Shown here: positions 42,025-51,170 of the stretch, piece by piece
How positions within the stretch are numbered: position 1 is the first letter of the stretch
Layout: every line of letters begins with the position of its first letter
Origin: Modestobacter caceresii
GTDB taxonomy: Bacteria > Actinomycetota > Actinomycetes > Mycobacteriales > Geodermatophilaceae
DNA: 64,000 bases
Assembly: GCF_000761485.1 (NCBI RefSeq)
Contig: NZ_JPMX01000011.1
Location: forward strand, 1 to 64,000
Direction: 5' to 3'
The notes under the pieces: model-generated
Told to the model about the DNA's origin: nothing
Databases searched by the model: none
Seen by the model: only the letters and a program-made list of their open reading frames with translations
Made by a program: the position numbers and the translations under genes

Positions 42025-43292
42025 GCAGCACCCCGGCCGTCGTGGTCGACGAGGTCTCGAAGCGGTTCCGGCTGTACAAGGAGCGCAACCAGTCCCTCAA
42101 GGCGGCCCTCATGCGCGGGGGCCGGGCGAGCTACGACGAGTACTGGGCGCTGCGCGGCGTCTCCTTCGAGATCCCGCAGGGCTCGACCTTCGCGCTGATC
42201 GGCGAGAACGGGTCGGGCAAGTCGACCCTGCTCAAGTGCATCGCCCGGATCCTGGAGCCGGAGAAGGGGGACATCCGCACCCAGGGCACGGTCGCCGCCC
42301 TGCTGGAGCTGGGGTCGGGCTTCCACCCCGAGTTGTCCGGTCGGGAGAACGTCTTCCTCAACGGCTCGATCCTGGGCATGACCAAGCGTGAGCTGGAGCG
42401 CAAGTTCGACGAGATCGTCGACTTCGCCGGCATCGAGGCCTTCATCGACCAGCCGGTCAAGAACTACTCCTCGGGCATGTACATGCGCCTGGGCTTCTCC
42501 GTGGCGATCAACGTCGACCCGGACGTGCTCCTGGTCGACGAGGTGCTCGCCGTCGGCGACGCCGCCTTCCAGGAGAAGTGCATGGAGAAGTTCGTCGACT
42601 TCCGCCGCGCGGGCAAGACGGTGGTCATCGTCAGCCACGCGATGGGGTCCATGCGGACGCTGTGCGACCAGGCCGCGTGGCTCGACCGCGGCTCTCTCGT
42701 GGAGGTCGGCCGGGCGGACCAGATCGTCGACCGCTACGTCGACAAGAGCCACGAGAAGGAGGTCGCCCCCTCGTCCTCGGCCACGCCGGCGTCGTCGGAC
42801 GGCGCCACTCCCGACGGCGCACCGGTCAAGACGCGGATCGGGTCCGGCGAGGCGATCCTGACGGACGTCACCGTCCTGGACGCCCAGGGACTGCCGGCCA
42901 ACCGGTTCCGGACCGGCGAGCAGGCCACCATCCGGATCTCCTACGAGTGCTCGGAGCGAGTCGAGCGGCCGGCCTTCGCGCTGGCGCTGGACACCGTCGA
43001 CGGCATGCGCATCTGGGCGCACCACACCCGCGACGGCGGGCTGGACATCGCCTACATCGAGGGGTCGGGCCACATCGACCTCGCGATCCCCAGCCTCACC
43101 CTGCAGCCCTACACGTTCGACCTCAGCGCCCGCATCCTGGACCACACGCTCACCCACACCTACGACTTCCTGCGCCACTGCTACCGGTTCGTCGTCGAGA
43201 CCGGTGAGCTGCGCGAGTCCGGGGGAGTGGTCGCGCTCGGTGGTCGTTGGAACGCAGATCTTCCCTCAATCGCCTCGGAGGCCACCGTCTGA
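42021..43292 (+). CDS. wzt: Polysaccharide ABC exporter ATPase with C-terminal glycan-recognition-type domain (Wzt)
   Basis: The 423 residues have an ATPase domain (1-~245) with Walker A GENGSGKST at 61-69, signature YSSGMYMRLGF near 150, Walker B VLLVDEVLAVGD near 168 and the switch His in VSHAMG. A Ser/Pro/Asp-rich linker follows, then a ~150-residue beta-rich domain from ~274 (AILTDVTVLDAQG, TIRISYECSERVERPAFALAL, ending VVALGGRWN). This domain matches the Wzt C-terminal fold that in E. coli O9a/O8 binds the modified glycan end. The mycobacterial galactan Wzt lacks it. GTG 42021 overlaps wzm; the stop shares a base with the next start. Confidence 0.92.
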   Translation: MSSTPAVVVDEVSKRFRLYKERNQSLKAALMRGGRASYDEYWALRGVSFEIPQGSTFALIGENGSGKSTLLKCIARILEPEKGDIRTQGTVAALLELGSGFHPELSGRENVFLNGSILGMTKRELERKFDEIVDFAGIEAFIDQPVKNYSSGMYMRLGFSVAINVDPDVLLVDEVLAVGDAAFQEKCMEKFVDFRRAGKTVVIVSHAMGSMRTLCDQAAWLDRGSLVEVGRADQIVDRYVDKSHEKEVAPSSSATPASSDGATPDGAPVKTRIGSGEAILTDVTVLDAQGLPANRFRTGEQATIRISYECSERVERPAFALALDTVDGMRIWAHHTRDGGLDIAYIEGSGHIDLAIPSLTLQPYTFDLSARILDHTLTHTYDFLRHCYRFVVETGELRESGGVVALGGRWNADLPSIASEATV

Positions 43293-45796
43293 TGCCCACC
43301 GAACCGCTGGTCTCGGTCGTCCTCGTCAACTACAAGGGCGCCGAGGACACCATCACCTGCCTGCGGTCCCTCGGCGAGCTGGACTGGCCCGCGGACCAGC
43401 TCGAGCTGATCGTCGTGGACAACGACTCCGGGGGCGACGACGTCGACCGGATCCGTCGCGAGGTGCCCGGGGCCGTCGTCATCGAGGCGGGTGAGAACAG
43501 CGGCTTCGCCGGCGGGTGCAACACCGGCGTCCGCCACGCCCGCGGTGAGGTCGTCGGTTTCATCAACAACGACGCCCGCCCCGACCCGCAGTGGGTGCGC
43601 GCCGCCGTCGACGTCCTCCAGCGAGACCGCTCGGTCGCCTCGGTCGCCAGCAAGGTGCTGGACTGGGAGGGCACCCACATCGACTACGTCGACGGGTCCC
43701 TCACCTGGTTCGGCATGGGCTACAAGCGCGAGGTCGAACGGCCCGACAGCGGCGAGTGGGAGACCCCGCGGGACGTGCTCTTCGGCACGGGCGCGGCGAT
43801 GTTCGTCCGCAAGGACGTCTACGAGACCGTCGGCGGTTTCGACGAGCGCTTCTTCATGTTCTACGAGGACGTCGACCTGGGCTGGCGGCTGAACCTGCTG
43901 GGCTGGCGGGTGCGCTACGTGCCCGACTCGATCGCCTTCCACAAGCACCACGCGTCGATGAACAAGTTCGGCAGCTACCGGGAGACGTTCCTGCTGGAGC
44001 GCAACGCGCTGTTCAGCATGATCAAGAACTACGGGGACGACGCCCTGTCGCGCACGTTGGCGCCGGCGCTCATGCTGGCCATCAGCCGGGCCGCTGAGCG
44101 TGGCGAGATCGACCCGGGCGCCCTGGACCTGAAGCGTTCACCCGGCGGCGACGACATCGGCGAGATGAGCGTCCCCAAGGTCACCATGGCCGGGGTGCTG
44201 GCCATCGCCGACGCCGCCACGGACGTGGCCGGGCTGTGGGCGGACCGGGCGCGGCTGCAGGAGCAGCGCACCCGCAACGACCTGGAGCTCGCGCCGCTGT
44301 TCCGCCAGGCCATCGAGCCGGCGTTCCCGCTGGCGCGCTACCTCAAGGCGCACGGTGAGCTCGTCGAGTCCTTCGGCATCGCCGACCTCTTCGCCACCCG
44401 GCGGCGCATCCTGGTGATCACCGGCGACCCGCTGGCGGCCAAGATGGCCGGCCCGGCGATGCGCGCCTGGGCGATCGCCGAGCACCTCTCCGACGAGCAC
44501 GACGTCCGCCTGGTCTCGACCAGCGGGGCGAGCATCTCCGACCCGCGCTTCCAGGTCTCCGCAGTGGGGGTGCCCGACCAGCTCAAGCCGCACGAGGCGT
44601 GGGCCGACATCATCGTCTTCCAGGGCTTCGCCATGGCCGCGGCGCCCTGGCTGGTCCGCTCGCAGAAGATCATCGTCTGCGACATCTACGACCCGATGCA
44701 CCTCGAGCAGCTGGAGCAGACCCGCGGGCAGGAGGGCGGCCAGCGCACGCGCGACGTCGCCAACACGACCACGGTGCTGAACCAGCAGCTCAGCCGCGGT
44801 GACTTCTTCCTCTGCGCGAGCGAGAAGCAGCGGCACTTCTGGCTGGGGCAGATGGCCGCCGTCGGCCGGCTCAACCCGGCGACCTACGATGCGGACTCCT
44901 CGATGAGCAAGCTGCTCGCCGTCGTCCCCTTCGGGCTGAGCTCGGTGGCCCCTCGCCGCACCCGTCCGGCGATCAAGGGCGTCGTCCCCGGCATCGCCGA
45001 GACCGACAAGGTCGTGCTGTGGGCCGGCGGCGTCTACAACTGGTTCGACCCGCTGACCCTGGTCCGGGCGATCGACCAGCTGCGCCAGCGCCACCCCGAT
45101 GTGCGGATGTTCTTCCTGGGCATGCGCAACCCCAACCCGCACGTGCCCGAGATGCGCATGGCCGCGGCGACCCGAGAGCTCTCCGACTCCCTGGGCCTCA
45201 CCGGCAAGCACGTGTTCTTCAACGAGGAGTGGGTCGACTTCCGGGACCGGGAGAACTACCTCCTGGACGCGGACGTCGGCGTGTCCACGCACTTCGAGCA
45301 CGTGGAGACCACGTTCTCCTTCCGGACCCGGATGCTGGACTACCTGTGGGCACAGCTGCCCATCGTGGCCACCGGCGGCGACACGTTCGGCGATCTGATC
45401 TCGGCACAGGGGCTCGGTGTGACGGTGCCCGAGCAGGACGTCGACGCGCTGGCTGCCGGGCTGGAGCGGACGCTCTACGACGAGCCGTTCGCCGCTGCCT
45501 GCCGGGACGCGGTCGACCGGGTCCGCAACGACTACGCGTGGGAGCGGGCGCTCAGCCCGCTGCTGGAGTTCTGCCGCGCCCCGCGTCGGGCGCCCGACCT
45601 CGCCGGCGCGAACGGCAAGGACCTCGAGGCGGTCGTCCAGGGGCGGCTCATCGACACGTCGTACGAGCCGAACCTGCGTGGCGACCTCGGGTTGATCCGG
45701 GAGTACCTGCAGCAGGGCGGACCGCGTGAGCTGGGTCGTCGGGTCGCCGGGCGGGTCCGCAAGAACGTCCGCGACGGGGTCGCCCGCTTCCGGTGA
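43292..45796 (+). CDS. Double glycosyltransferase (GT2 + GT4-like fusion)
   Basis: An 834-residue cytoplasmic protein. The first ~270 residues are a rhamnosyltransferase-type GT2: VSVVLVNYKGAEDT, VVDNDSGG, NSGFAGGCNTG, FINNDARPD (acidic metal motif), and FFMFYEDVDLGWRLN. After a helical linker (~270-365) a second GT-B-type domain runs to ~720 with RRILVITGDPLAAKMAGPAMRAW, VVLWAGGVYNWFDP and FSFRTRMLDYLWAQLPIVATGGD. The tail is basic. One polypeptide carrying two transferases could build a repeating disaccharide. ATG 43292 overlaps the wzt stop (TGATG), making it the last gene of the export operon. Confidence 0.85.
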   Translation: MPTEPLVSVVLVNYKGAEDTITCLRSLGELDWPADQLELIVVDNDSGGDDVDRIRREVPGAVVIEAGENSGFAGGCNTGVRHARGEVVGFINNDARPDPQWVRAAVDVLQRDRSVASVASKVLDWEGTHIDYVDGSLTWFGMGYKREVERPDSGEWETPRDVLFGTGAAMFVRKDVYETVGGFDERFFMFYEDVDLGWRLNLLGWRVRYVPDSIAFHKHHASMNKFGSYRETFLLERNALFSMIKNYGDDALSRTLAPALMLAISRAAERGEIDPGALDLKRSPGGDDIGEMSVPKVTMAGVLAIADAATDVAGLWADRARLQEQRTRNDLELAPLFRQAIEPAFPLARYLKAHGELVESFGIADLFATRRRILVITGDPLAAKMAGPAMRAWAIAEHLSDEHDVRLVSTSGASISDPRFQVSAVGVPDQLKPHEAWADIIVFQGFAMAAAPWLVRSQKIIVCDIYDPMHLEQLEQTRGQEGGQRTRDVANTTTVLNQQLSRGDFFLCASEKQRHFWLGQMAAVGRLNPATYDADSSMSKLLAVVPFGLSSVAPRRTRPAIKGVVPGIAETDKVVLWAGGVYNWFDPLTLVRAIDQLRQRHPDVRMFFLGMRNPNPHVPEMRMAAATRELSDSLGLTGKHVFFNEEWVDFRDRENYLLDADVGVSTHFEHVETTFSFRTRMLDYLWAQLPIVATGGDTFGDLISAQGLGVTVPEQDVDALAAGLERTLYDEPFAAACRDAVDRVRNDYAWERALSPLLEFCRAPRRAPDLAGANGKDLEAVVQGRLIDTSYEPNLRGDLGLIREYLQQGGPRELGRRVAGRVRKNVRDGVARFR

Positions 45797-45818
45797 CGCC
45801 TGCTGCCGGTGACGCCTG
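45790..45818. repeat. 13-bp direct repeat at the end of the double GT gene
   Basis: CCGGTGACGCCTG occurs at 45790-45802, spanning the stop codon, and again at 45806-45818, in the short gap to the convergent GT2 gene. Confidence 0.75.
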
Positions 45819-45833
45819 GCCGGCCGGGTGGCC

Positions 45834-46892
45834 TCAGTCGGCGACGAGGTGGGTCGCGGTCTGCGCTCGCGGGACGAGCGCGGACCGGCCCGCCGCCCGG
45901 CGCACCCGCACGGCGCTGGGGAGCAACCGCAGGTAGGAGCCGAGCGCCCGCAGCCGGGTGACCGTCATCGCCGCGGCGGGCCCTTGGCGCAGGGTCAGGT
46001 GCAGCACGGTCACCGGGTACCGCAGGGCCGCCCGCACGGCCAGCCGGCCGGGGGCGTTCCGCGTCAGCACCAGGAGCCGGTTCCGGTCGTCGTGGAAGCG
46101 GAACAGCGCCGACCTGACGTCGCTGCTGGCAGCGTGCTCGTGCCGGACGACCGCCGTCGGCTCGTACCGGATCGTCCACCCGGCCGTGCGGAGCCGCCAC
46201 GACAGGTCGGTGTCCTCGTAGTACAGGAACAGCCGGGGCTCGAAGTCGCCGACCTCGGCCAGCGCGGCGGCGCGCAGCAACACCGCTGCCCCGCAGAAGG
46301 CGAAGACCTCGGCAGGGGGTTCCCGCCCCTCGTCCGGCTGCAACCACCCGCGGTCCCGGCCGTAGCCCGACCGGGTCACCTCGTTGCCGGTGGAGTTGAT
46401 CAGGTCGACGTCGCCGTCCGGGGTCGGGCGGTAGGTGCCCGTCGGTGCCACCACGTCGCCCTCGGCGGCCGGGGCGCCGGGCGGCAACCGGCGGAAGCGC
46501 GGGCGGAGCAGCACCTTGCCGGTCACGGCAGCCACCCGCTCGGCCCCGGGCGCCTCGATCGCCCGCAGCAGCGCCGACAGGAAGCCCGGCTCGGGGACCG
46601 CGTCGTTGTTCAGCAGCACCGCGTACGGGGTCGACGCCTCCGCCAGGGCGCGGTGCGCACCTCCCGCGAAACCGGTGTTGTACGGCGCGGTCAGGACCCG
46701 GACGTCGGGGTGGTGCCGGGCCAGGTGCTCGACGGTCCCGTCGGTGGAGGCGTTGTCGAGCACCACCACGTCGAAACGGTGCCGACCCAGATCCTGCCGG
46801 GCCACGCCGGCGAGGCAGTCGTCGAGGAGGTGCCGACCGTTCCAGCTGACGATCACGACGGTGAGCACGGGACGCCGCGGGGTGTCGTTCAC
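45834..46892 (-). CDS. Family 2 glycosyltransferase
   Basis: A 352-residue GT2 enzyme: LTVVIVSWNGRHLLDDCL at the start, VVLDNASTDGTVEHL, NTGFAGGAHRAL, LLNNDAVPEPGFL (acidic metal motif), and the rhamnosyltransferase-like YYEDTDLSWRLRTAGW near 255. A C-terminal amphipathic region (~280-340) may sit on the membrane. The GTG at 46892 overlaps the stop of the upstream GT4 gene (GTGA), so the pair is co-translated. Donor sugar not determinable; dTDP-rhamnose is likely from the family branch. Confidence 0.88.
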   Translation of the reverse strand: MNDTPRRPVLTVVIVSWNGRHLLDDCLAGVARQDLGRHRFDVVVLDNASTDGTVEHLARHHPDVRVLTAPYNTGFAGGAHRALAEASTPYAVLLNNDAVPEPGFLSALLRAIEAPGAERVAAVTGKVLLRPRFRRLPPGAPAAEGDVVAPTGTYRPTPDGDVDLINSTGNEVTRSGYGRDRGWLQPDEGREPPAEVFAFCGAAVLLRAAALAEVGDFEPRLFLYYEDTDLSWRLRTAGWTIRYEPTAVVRHEHAASSDVRSALFRFHDDRNRLLVLTRNAPGRLAVRAALRYPVTVLHLTLRQGPAAAMTVTRLRALGSYLRLLPSAVRVRRAAGRSALVPRAQTATHLVAD

Positions 46893-47971
46893 CCGACGGC
46901 CCGTCGGTAGGCGTCGACGGTCGCCTCGGCGCAGGCCCGCCACGTGTGCTGTCGTGCCCAGGCCGCAGCCTCGGCCCGGCGTGGTCCATCCGAGGGCGCA
47001 GCGGTGGTGAGCGCCTCGGCCCAGCCGTCCACGTCCGTCGGGGCGACCAGGGTGGCGTGCCCGCCGGCGACCTCCCGGTGTGCCGGGACGTCGCTGGCGA
47101 CCACCGCGGTGCCGGCGGCCATGGCCTCCAGCAGCGGCAACCCGAAGCCCTCGTAGTGGGACGGCAGGAGCACGGCCCGGGCCCGGGCGACCACACCGTG
47201 CAGCTCGGACTGGCTCAGCCAGCCGGTCACGTGCACTCCGGCGCCCTGCTCGGCCTCCGGCCCCCAGCCGGCCGGCCCGGCGAGCACCAGGTCGGGGACC
47301 GTGCCCTCCGCGCGCGCCCGCCGGTGTGCATCGAGCAGGGTGCTGAGGTTCTTCCGCGGCTCGCGTGCCCCGACGAAGAGCAGGAACTCGTCCGGCAGGC
47401 CCCGGGCCGCCAGCCACGCATCGTCGACCGGGTGGGCCCCGAACCAGGCCGGGTCCACCCCGAGCGGGGTCACGACGACCCGGTCCTCCGGCAGGGAGTA
47501 GGCCGCGGTCACCTCGTCGGCGACCGCCCGGGTCGGGGTGACGACCACGGTGCCCAGCCGGTCCAGCGCGCGGGGCACCAGGTCCCGGTAGCGCAGCACC
47601 GCGTCGGTCACCCACTCGGGGAAACGGAGGTAGGTCAGGTCGTGCACGGTCACGACCGACGCCGTGCGCAGCGCCGGCGGCGCGACGAAGTTGGTGGCGT
47701 GGAAGACGTCGACCCTGCCGCTGAACGCCTCGACCGGCGGGAGGGGAGCCCGCGTCCAGGCGGCCTGCAGCGCTCGGGCGGGCACCGGCAGATGCCGCCA
47801 CTGCACCGCCGGGGGCAGTTCGGCCGGACGCCGCCCGCCACGCAGCGTGAACGGCACGGCCCGCAGGTCCAGGCCGGGCAGTTCCGCCAACCCGGACGTG
47901 AGGCCGCGGACGTATGTGCCGACCCCGGTGCTACGGCCGAGCAGCGGGGTGGCGTCGAGGGCGATCTTCAT
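46889..47971 (-). CDS. Family 4 glycosyltransferase
   Basis: A 360-residue GT-B enzyme. N-terminal domain: KIALDATPLLGRSTGVGTYVRGL and HATNFVAPPAL, VTVHDLTYLRFP. C-terminal domain: LLFVGAREPRKNLSTLLDA and LLPSHYEGFGLPLLEAMAAGTAVV, the GT4 E-x7-E signature that binds the nucleotide sugar. ATG 47971. It is the first gene of a two-gene minus-strand unit with the GT2 at 45834, and divergent from another GT4 gene. The mannosyl/rhamnosyl class is typical of this subgroup but the donor is unproven. Confidence 0.9.
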   Translation of the reverse strand: MKIALDATPLLGRSTGVGTYVRGLTSGLAELPGLDLRAVPFTLRGGRRPAELPPAVQWRHLPVPARALQAAWTRAPLPPVEAFSGRVDVFHATNFVAPPALRTASVVTVHDLTYLRFPEWVTDAVLRYRDLVPRALDRLGTVVVTPTRAVADEVTAAYSLPEDRVVVTPLGVDPAWFGAHPVDDAWLAARGLPDEFLLFVGAREPRKNLSTLLDAHRRARAEGTVPDLVLAGPAGWGPEAEQGAGVHVTGWLSQSELHGVVARARAVLLPSHYEGFGLPLLEAMAAGTAVVASDVPAHREVAGGHATLVAPTDVDGWAEALTTAAPSDGPRRAEAAAWARQHTWRACAEATVDAYRRAVG

Positions 47972-48036
47972 CCGGCGACATGGTCTCACGGGGCGGGGCC
48001 CCGCGGGCCGGGGCGGCCGGCTCCCGTGCCGGGACC

Positions 48037-48042
48037 TAGGGT
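48037..48042 (+). promoter_or_regulatory. Leaderless-type -10 of the GT4 gene
   Basis: TAGGGT, seven bases before the GTG at 48050; no ribosome-binding site lies between. Confidence 0.5.
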
Positions 48043-48049
48043 CGGGGCC

Positions 48050-49147
48050 GTGGAGGTGGCCGTCGTCCTGGAACAGTGCTTGAGCCCTGTCCCCGGCGGA
48101 ACCGGCCGGTACTCCGCGGAACTGGCCCGCTCGCTGGTGCGCCCGCCGGGCATCGACGTCCGTGGCTGGGTCGCCTGGCACCGGCACACCACCGCTGCGC
48201 AGGTCCCGGGTGTCCGGGGACCGCGACGGCTCCCCCTGGCCCGGCGTCCCCTGGTCGCGGCATGGGAGCGGGGCGTCGGGCCCGCTCCGCGACGTGCGGA
48301 CCTGGTCCACGCGCCGACCCTCCTGTTCCCGCCGCGGCGCGGTCGCCCGCTCGTGGTGACCATCCACGACGCCGTCCCCTGGACGCACCCCGAGACTCTG
48401 ACCCCGCGGGGGGTCCGCTGGCACCGGTCCATGGCCGAGCGCGCAGCAGAGCAGGCGGATGCCGTCGTCGTCCCGACCCGCGCGGTGGAGGCGGCGCTGC
48501 GCCCGCACGTGCGGCTGCCCCGGGTGGAGGTCGTGGGTGAGGGCGTCGCGGCCGTCCTCACCGGCCCCGTCCCCGACGCCGAGGCACGTGCCGACCGGCT
48601 CGGGCTGCCCCCGGGCGGGTACCTGCTCAGTCTCGCCACCCTCGAGCCACGCAAGGGGCTCGACGTGCTGCTGGCGGCGCTGGCCCTCCCCGGCGCCCCC
48701 GATCTGCCGCTCCTGGTCGCCGGCCAGGCCGGATGGGGCGGCGTCGACCCGCTGCGGCGAGCTGCGGAGCTCGGGCTGCCCCCGGGCCGGGTGCGGGTCC
48801 TCGGGCGGGTCACCGACGAGGACCTGGCCGTCCTCCTCGCCCGAGCGACCGTGCTGGTGGTGCCCAGCCGGGCCGAGGGGTTCGGCCTGCCGGTCCTGGA
48901 GGGGATGGCGGCCGGGGTCCCGGTGGTCACCTCCGACGACCCGGCGTTGCTCGAGGTGGGGGACGGGGCGACCCGGACGGCGCCGGTGGGCGACGCGCCG
49001 GCGTTGGCCCGGGTGCTGGGCGAGGTCGTGGGTGAGCCGGGGGCGCGGGCGGAGATGGTGGCCGCCGGGCGACAGGTGTCGGCCGCGGCGACCTGGGACC
49101 GGGCAGCCGACCGTCTGGTGGAGCTGTACGCCGAGCTGTGCGGTTGA
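48050..49147 (+). CDS. Family 4 glycosyltransferase
   Basis: A 365-residue GT-B enzyme: VAVVLEQCLSPVPGGTGRYSAEL, VTIHDAVPWTHPE, then SLATLEPRKGLDVLLAAL and VVPSRAEGFGLPVLEGMAAGVPVV with the E-x7-E motif. The domain layout is like the GT4 at 46889 but the sequences are well diverged. GTG 48050 is the first codon after the leaderless-type hexamer. It is followed about 100 bases later by a large membrane protein with its own promoter. Confidence 0.88.
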   Translation: MEVAVVLEQCLSPVPGGTGRYSAELARSLVRPPGIDVRGWVAWHRHTTAAQVPGVRGPRRLPLARRPLVAAWERGVGPAPRRADLVHAPTLLFPPRRGRPLVVTIHDAVPWTHPETLTPRGVRWHRSMAERAAEQADAVVVPTRAVEAALRPHVRLPRVEVVGEGVAAVLTGPVPDAEARADRLGLPPGGYLLSLATLEPRKGLDVLLAALALPGAPDLPLLVAGQAGWGGVDPLRRAAELGLPPGRVRVLGRVTDEDLAVLLARATVLVVPSRAEGFGLPVLEGMAAGVPVVTSDDPALLEVGDGATRTAPVGDAPALARVLGEVVGEPGARAEMVAAGRQVSAAATWDRAADRLVELYAELCG

Positions 49148-49236
49148 GGTCGGGGACCCTGGGGCGGGTGGGCAGCCTGTGCAGCGCCGGTCGCGAACTC
49201 GCCAGCACCGTGCCGGGGAGCCGGTGGCCGGCGGGT

Positions 49237-49242
49237 TAGCGT
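49237..49242 (+). promoter_or_regulatory. Leaderless-type -10 of the following membrane-protein gene
   Basis: TAGCGT, five bases before the GTG at 49248. Confidence 0.4.
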
Positions 49243-49247
49243 CGCGC

Positions 49248-51083
49248 GTGCCGTACTCCGCCGTCCGGGAACGCGCCGCCACGGACTCGTCTGCCGTGGC
49301 CGGCTCCGGGCGTCTCGCAGCCGGCGGTCCGGCGAGCCGGGTCACCCGCACGCTCGACCTCGCGGTCCTGGCCGGGCTGGCCCTCTTCGCCGCCTGGACC
49401 GCTGCCTACCTCCTGGCCCTGGCCGGTGCGATCCCGGCGGCCTGGGCCTTCTGGGGGTGGGTCGCCCTCGTGCCGGTGGTCGTGATCGCCGTCCGGCGGT
49501 CGCTGGCCCCCACCCTCGCGGCCTCCCCGGTGGCCGGGCCGTGGGTGCCGCTGGCGGTGTCGGCGCTCCTGGCGGGCCTCGCGGCCGTCATCGTCCGGCC
49601 TGACCTGGACGACGCGTCGTACGTCGTCCGCACCACGTGGATCGCCGCGCACGGCGACGTCCGGGTCGGGGACGTCATCTTCTCCGGTGGCCAGTGGCCC
49701 GGACTGCCGGCCCAGACCCCCTACCTCCCGTCCATCGAGGCGCTCCTGGGCTGGGTCTCCCGGGTGACCGGTCTCAGCGTGGGCGACGTGGCCTACGTCC
49801 TCCTGCCCCCGCTGGCCACGGCGGGCGCGGTCTGGGCGCTCTGGATGCTGCTCCGGGCGTGGCGGGTCCGTCGCCCCGCGGTCGGGCTGCTCCTCGCCAC
49901 CCTCTTCATCGTGCTCGGGGGTGCGACGCACGCGTCGTGGGGGAACCTGCACCTGGCCCGCATGTGGCAGGGCAAGGTCCTGTTCCTCGCCATCGTCGTC
50001 CCGTTGCTCTACGCGGCGTGCGCCTGGCTGTGGGCCGCGAGGGCCGGGCGGGAGCGCCGGGCCGCGATCGCGGTGGTGGGGCTGGCGTCCGTGGCGGCCG
50101 TCGGCCTCACCCCGGCTGCCGTCTTCGTGGTCCCCGGGGTCGTCCTGGCCGGCAGCGTGCCCGGCGCACTGCGTCGCCGGTGGGCCGACGTCGGTCTGCT
50201 CCTGGCGATCGGCGCCGGCCCAGCACTGGCCGCCGGTGTGGTGATGCTCGTCGCCGGGGGCACCGGGCGGGGCGGTTTCGTCCCGAACGCCGCCGGTGAG
50301 GACCCCTGGGAGAAGGTGCTCGGTACCGGTCTCCCGGCCGTCGTGGCCCTCGCGGCGGCCGTCGTCGTCGTTGCCGGCTGCCTCCTGCCGGAGCGCTGGG
50401 CGACCTGCGCCCCCGGGGCTCGCTGGACGGCGCTGGCGGCGGTCGCCGCCGGCCTGCTCATCGCGGTGCCGGCGCTCTACGACCTGGCCGGGACGGTGAT
50501 GGGGACCGATGCCATCGCGTGGCGGCTGACCTGGATCGTCCCCGTGCCGGCCCTCGTCGCGTTGCTCGGCGGGGTGCCCGGCCTGGTGAAGGGCGGTGTG
50601 GTCGCCGTGGGCGCGGCAGCCGCGCTGCTGGTGGGAGGACTCCCGTTGTGGAGCCCGCTGAACGGGGCGACCGTCGCCGCGCCGGGCACGTGGGAGCTCC
50701 CGGCCGGTCCGCTGGCCGCGGCGCGGTGGGCGGCGGCCGAGGCGTCCGGCGAGCGTGTGCTGGCGCCGGTCGACGTGATCGCAGCGCTCGGGGTGGTCCA
50801 GCCCGACGCCCGTCCGGTCAGCTCCCGCGGGGAGTACCTCGAGGTGTACGCGGATCGGCCCGGAGCTCAGGTCGCCACGCGTCTGCTGCTCCAGCGGCTG
50901 GTCGAGGGAGGCACGGACCCCGCCGACCTGGCGCGCGCTCCCGAGGCACTGACGACGTTGGACGTGGGCGTGGTGTGCCACCGCACCGGACTCGTCGAAC
51001 TGGCGACCGTCCTCGAGGGGCAGGGCATGGAGGTCGGCTACACCGGGACCGACGACCTCGTCTGCCGGGTGCGGGCCGCCTGA
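49248..51083 (+). CDS. Large multi-pass membrane protein, GT-C-like
   Basis: A 611-residue protein with ~12 membrane helices after a 35-residue polar N-terminus and a ~140-residue soluble C-terminal part. The first external loop has IVRPDLDDASYVVRTTWIAAHGD, a D-D pair where GT-C enzymes place catalytic acids, and THASWGNLHLARMWQGK lies further on. It may belong to the actinobacterial DUF6077 type, but I am not certain. It stands among glycosyltransferases and ends before two hairpin terminators. A role in wall glycan assembly is inferred from context. Confidence 0.7.
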   Translation: MPYSAVRERAATDSSAVAGSGRLAAGGPASRVTRTLDLAVLAGLALFAAWTAAYLLALAGAIPAAWAFWGWVALVPVVVIAVRRSLAPTLAASPVAGPWVPLAVSALLAGLAAVIVRPDLDDASYVVRTTWIAAHGDVRVGDVIFSGGQWPGLPAQTPYLPSIEALLGWVSRVTGLSVGDVAYVLLPPLATAGAVWALWMLLRAWRVRRPAVGLLLATLFIVLGGATHASWGNLHLARMWQGKVLFLAIVVPLLYAACAWLWAARAGRERRAAIAVVGLASVAAVGLTPAAVFVVPGVVLAGSVPGALRRRWADVGLLLAIGAGPALAAGVVMLVAGGTGRGGFVPNAAGEDPWEKVLGTGLPAVVALAAAVVVVAGCLLPERWATCAPGARWTALAAVAAGLLIAVPALYDLAGTVMGTDAIAWRLTWIVPVPALVALLGGVPGLVKGGVVAVGAAAALLVGGLPLWSPLNGATVAAPGTWELPAGPLAAARWAAAEASGERVLAPVDVIAALGVVQPDARPVSSRGEYLEVYADRPGAQVATRLLLQRLVEGGTDPADLARAPEALTTLDVGVVCHRTGLVELATVLEGQGMEVGYTGTDDLVCRVRAA

Positions 51084-51085
51084 CC

Positions 51086-51105
51086 GGGGCGCGTGACCGC
51101 GCCCC
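51086..51105 (+). terminator. Terminator hairpin 1 (GGGGCGCG stem)
   Basis: A perfect 8-bp stem, GGGGCGCG tgac CGCGCCCC, three bases after the 51083 stop codon. Confidence 0.6.
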
Positions 51106-51113
51106 TCGCCGTC

Positions 51114-51149
51114 CCCACCTCGGCCTGCGGAGCCGGAGGCCGAGGTGGG
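51114..51149. terminator. Terminator hairpin 2, between convergent genes
   Basis: A 13-bp perfect stem (CCCACCTCGGCCT and partner) with a 10-base loop, between the plus-strand membrane-protein gene and rmlA on the minus strand. Confidence 0.75.
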
Positions 51150-51170
51150 TCGACGGGGAGGACCTCGTCC

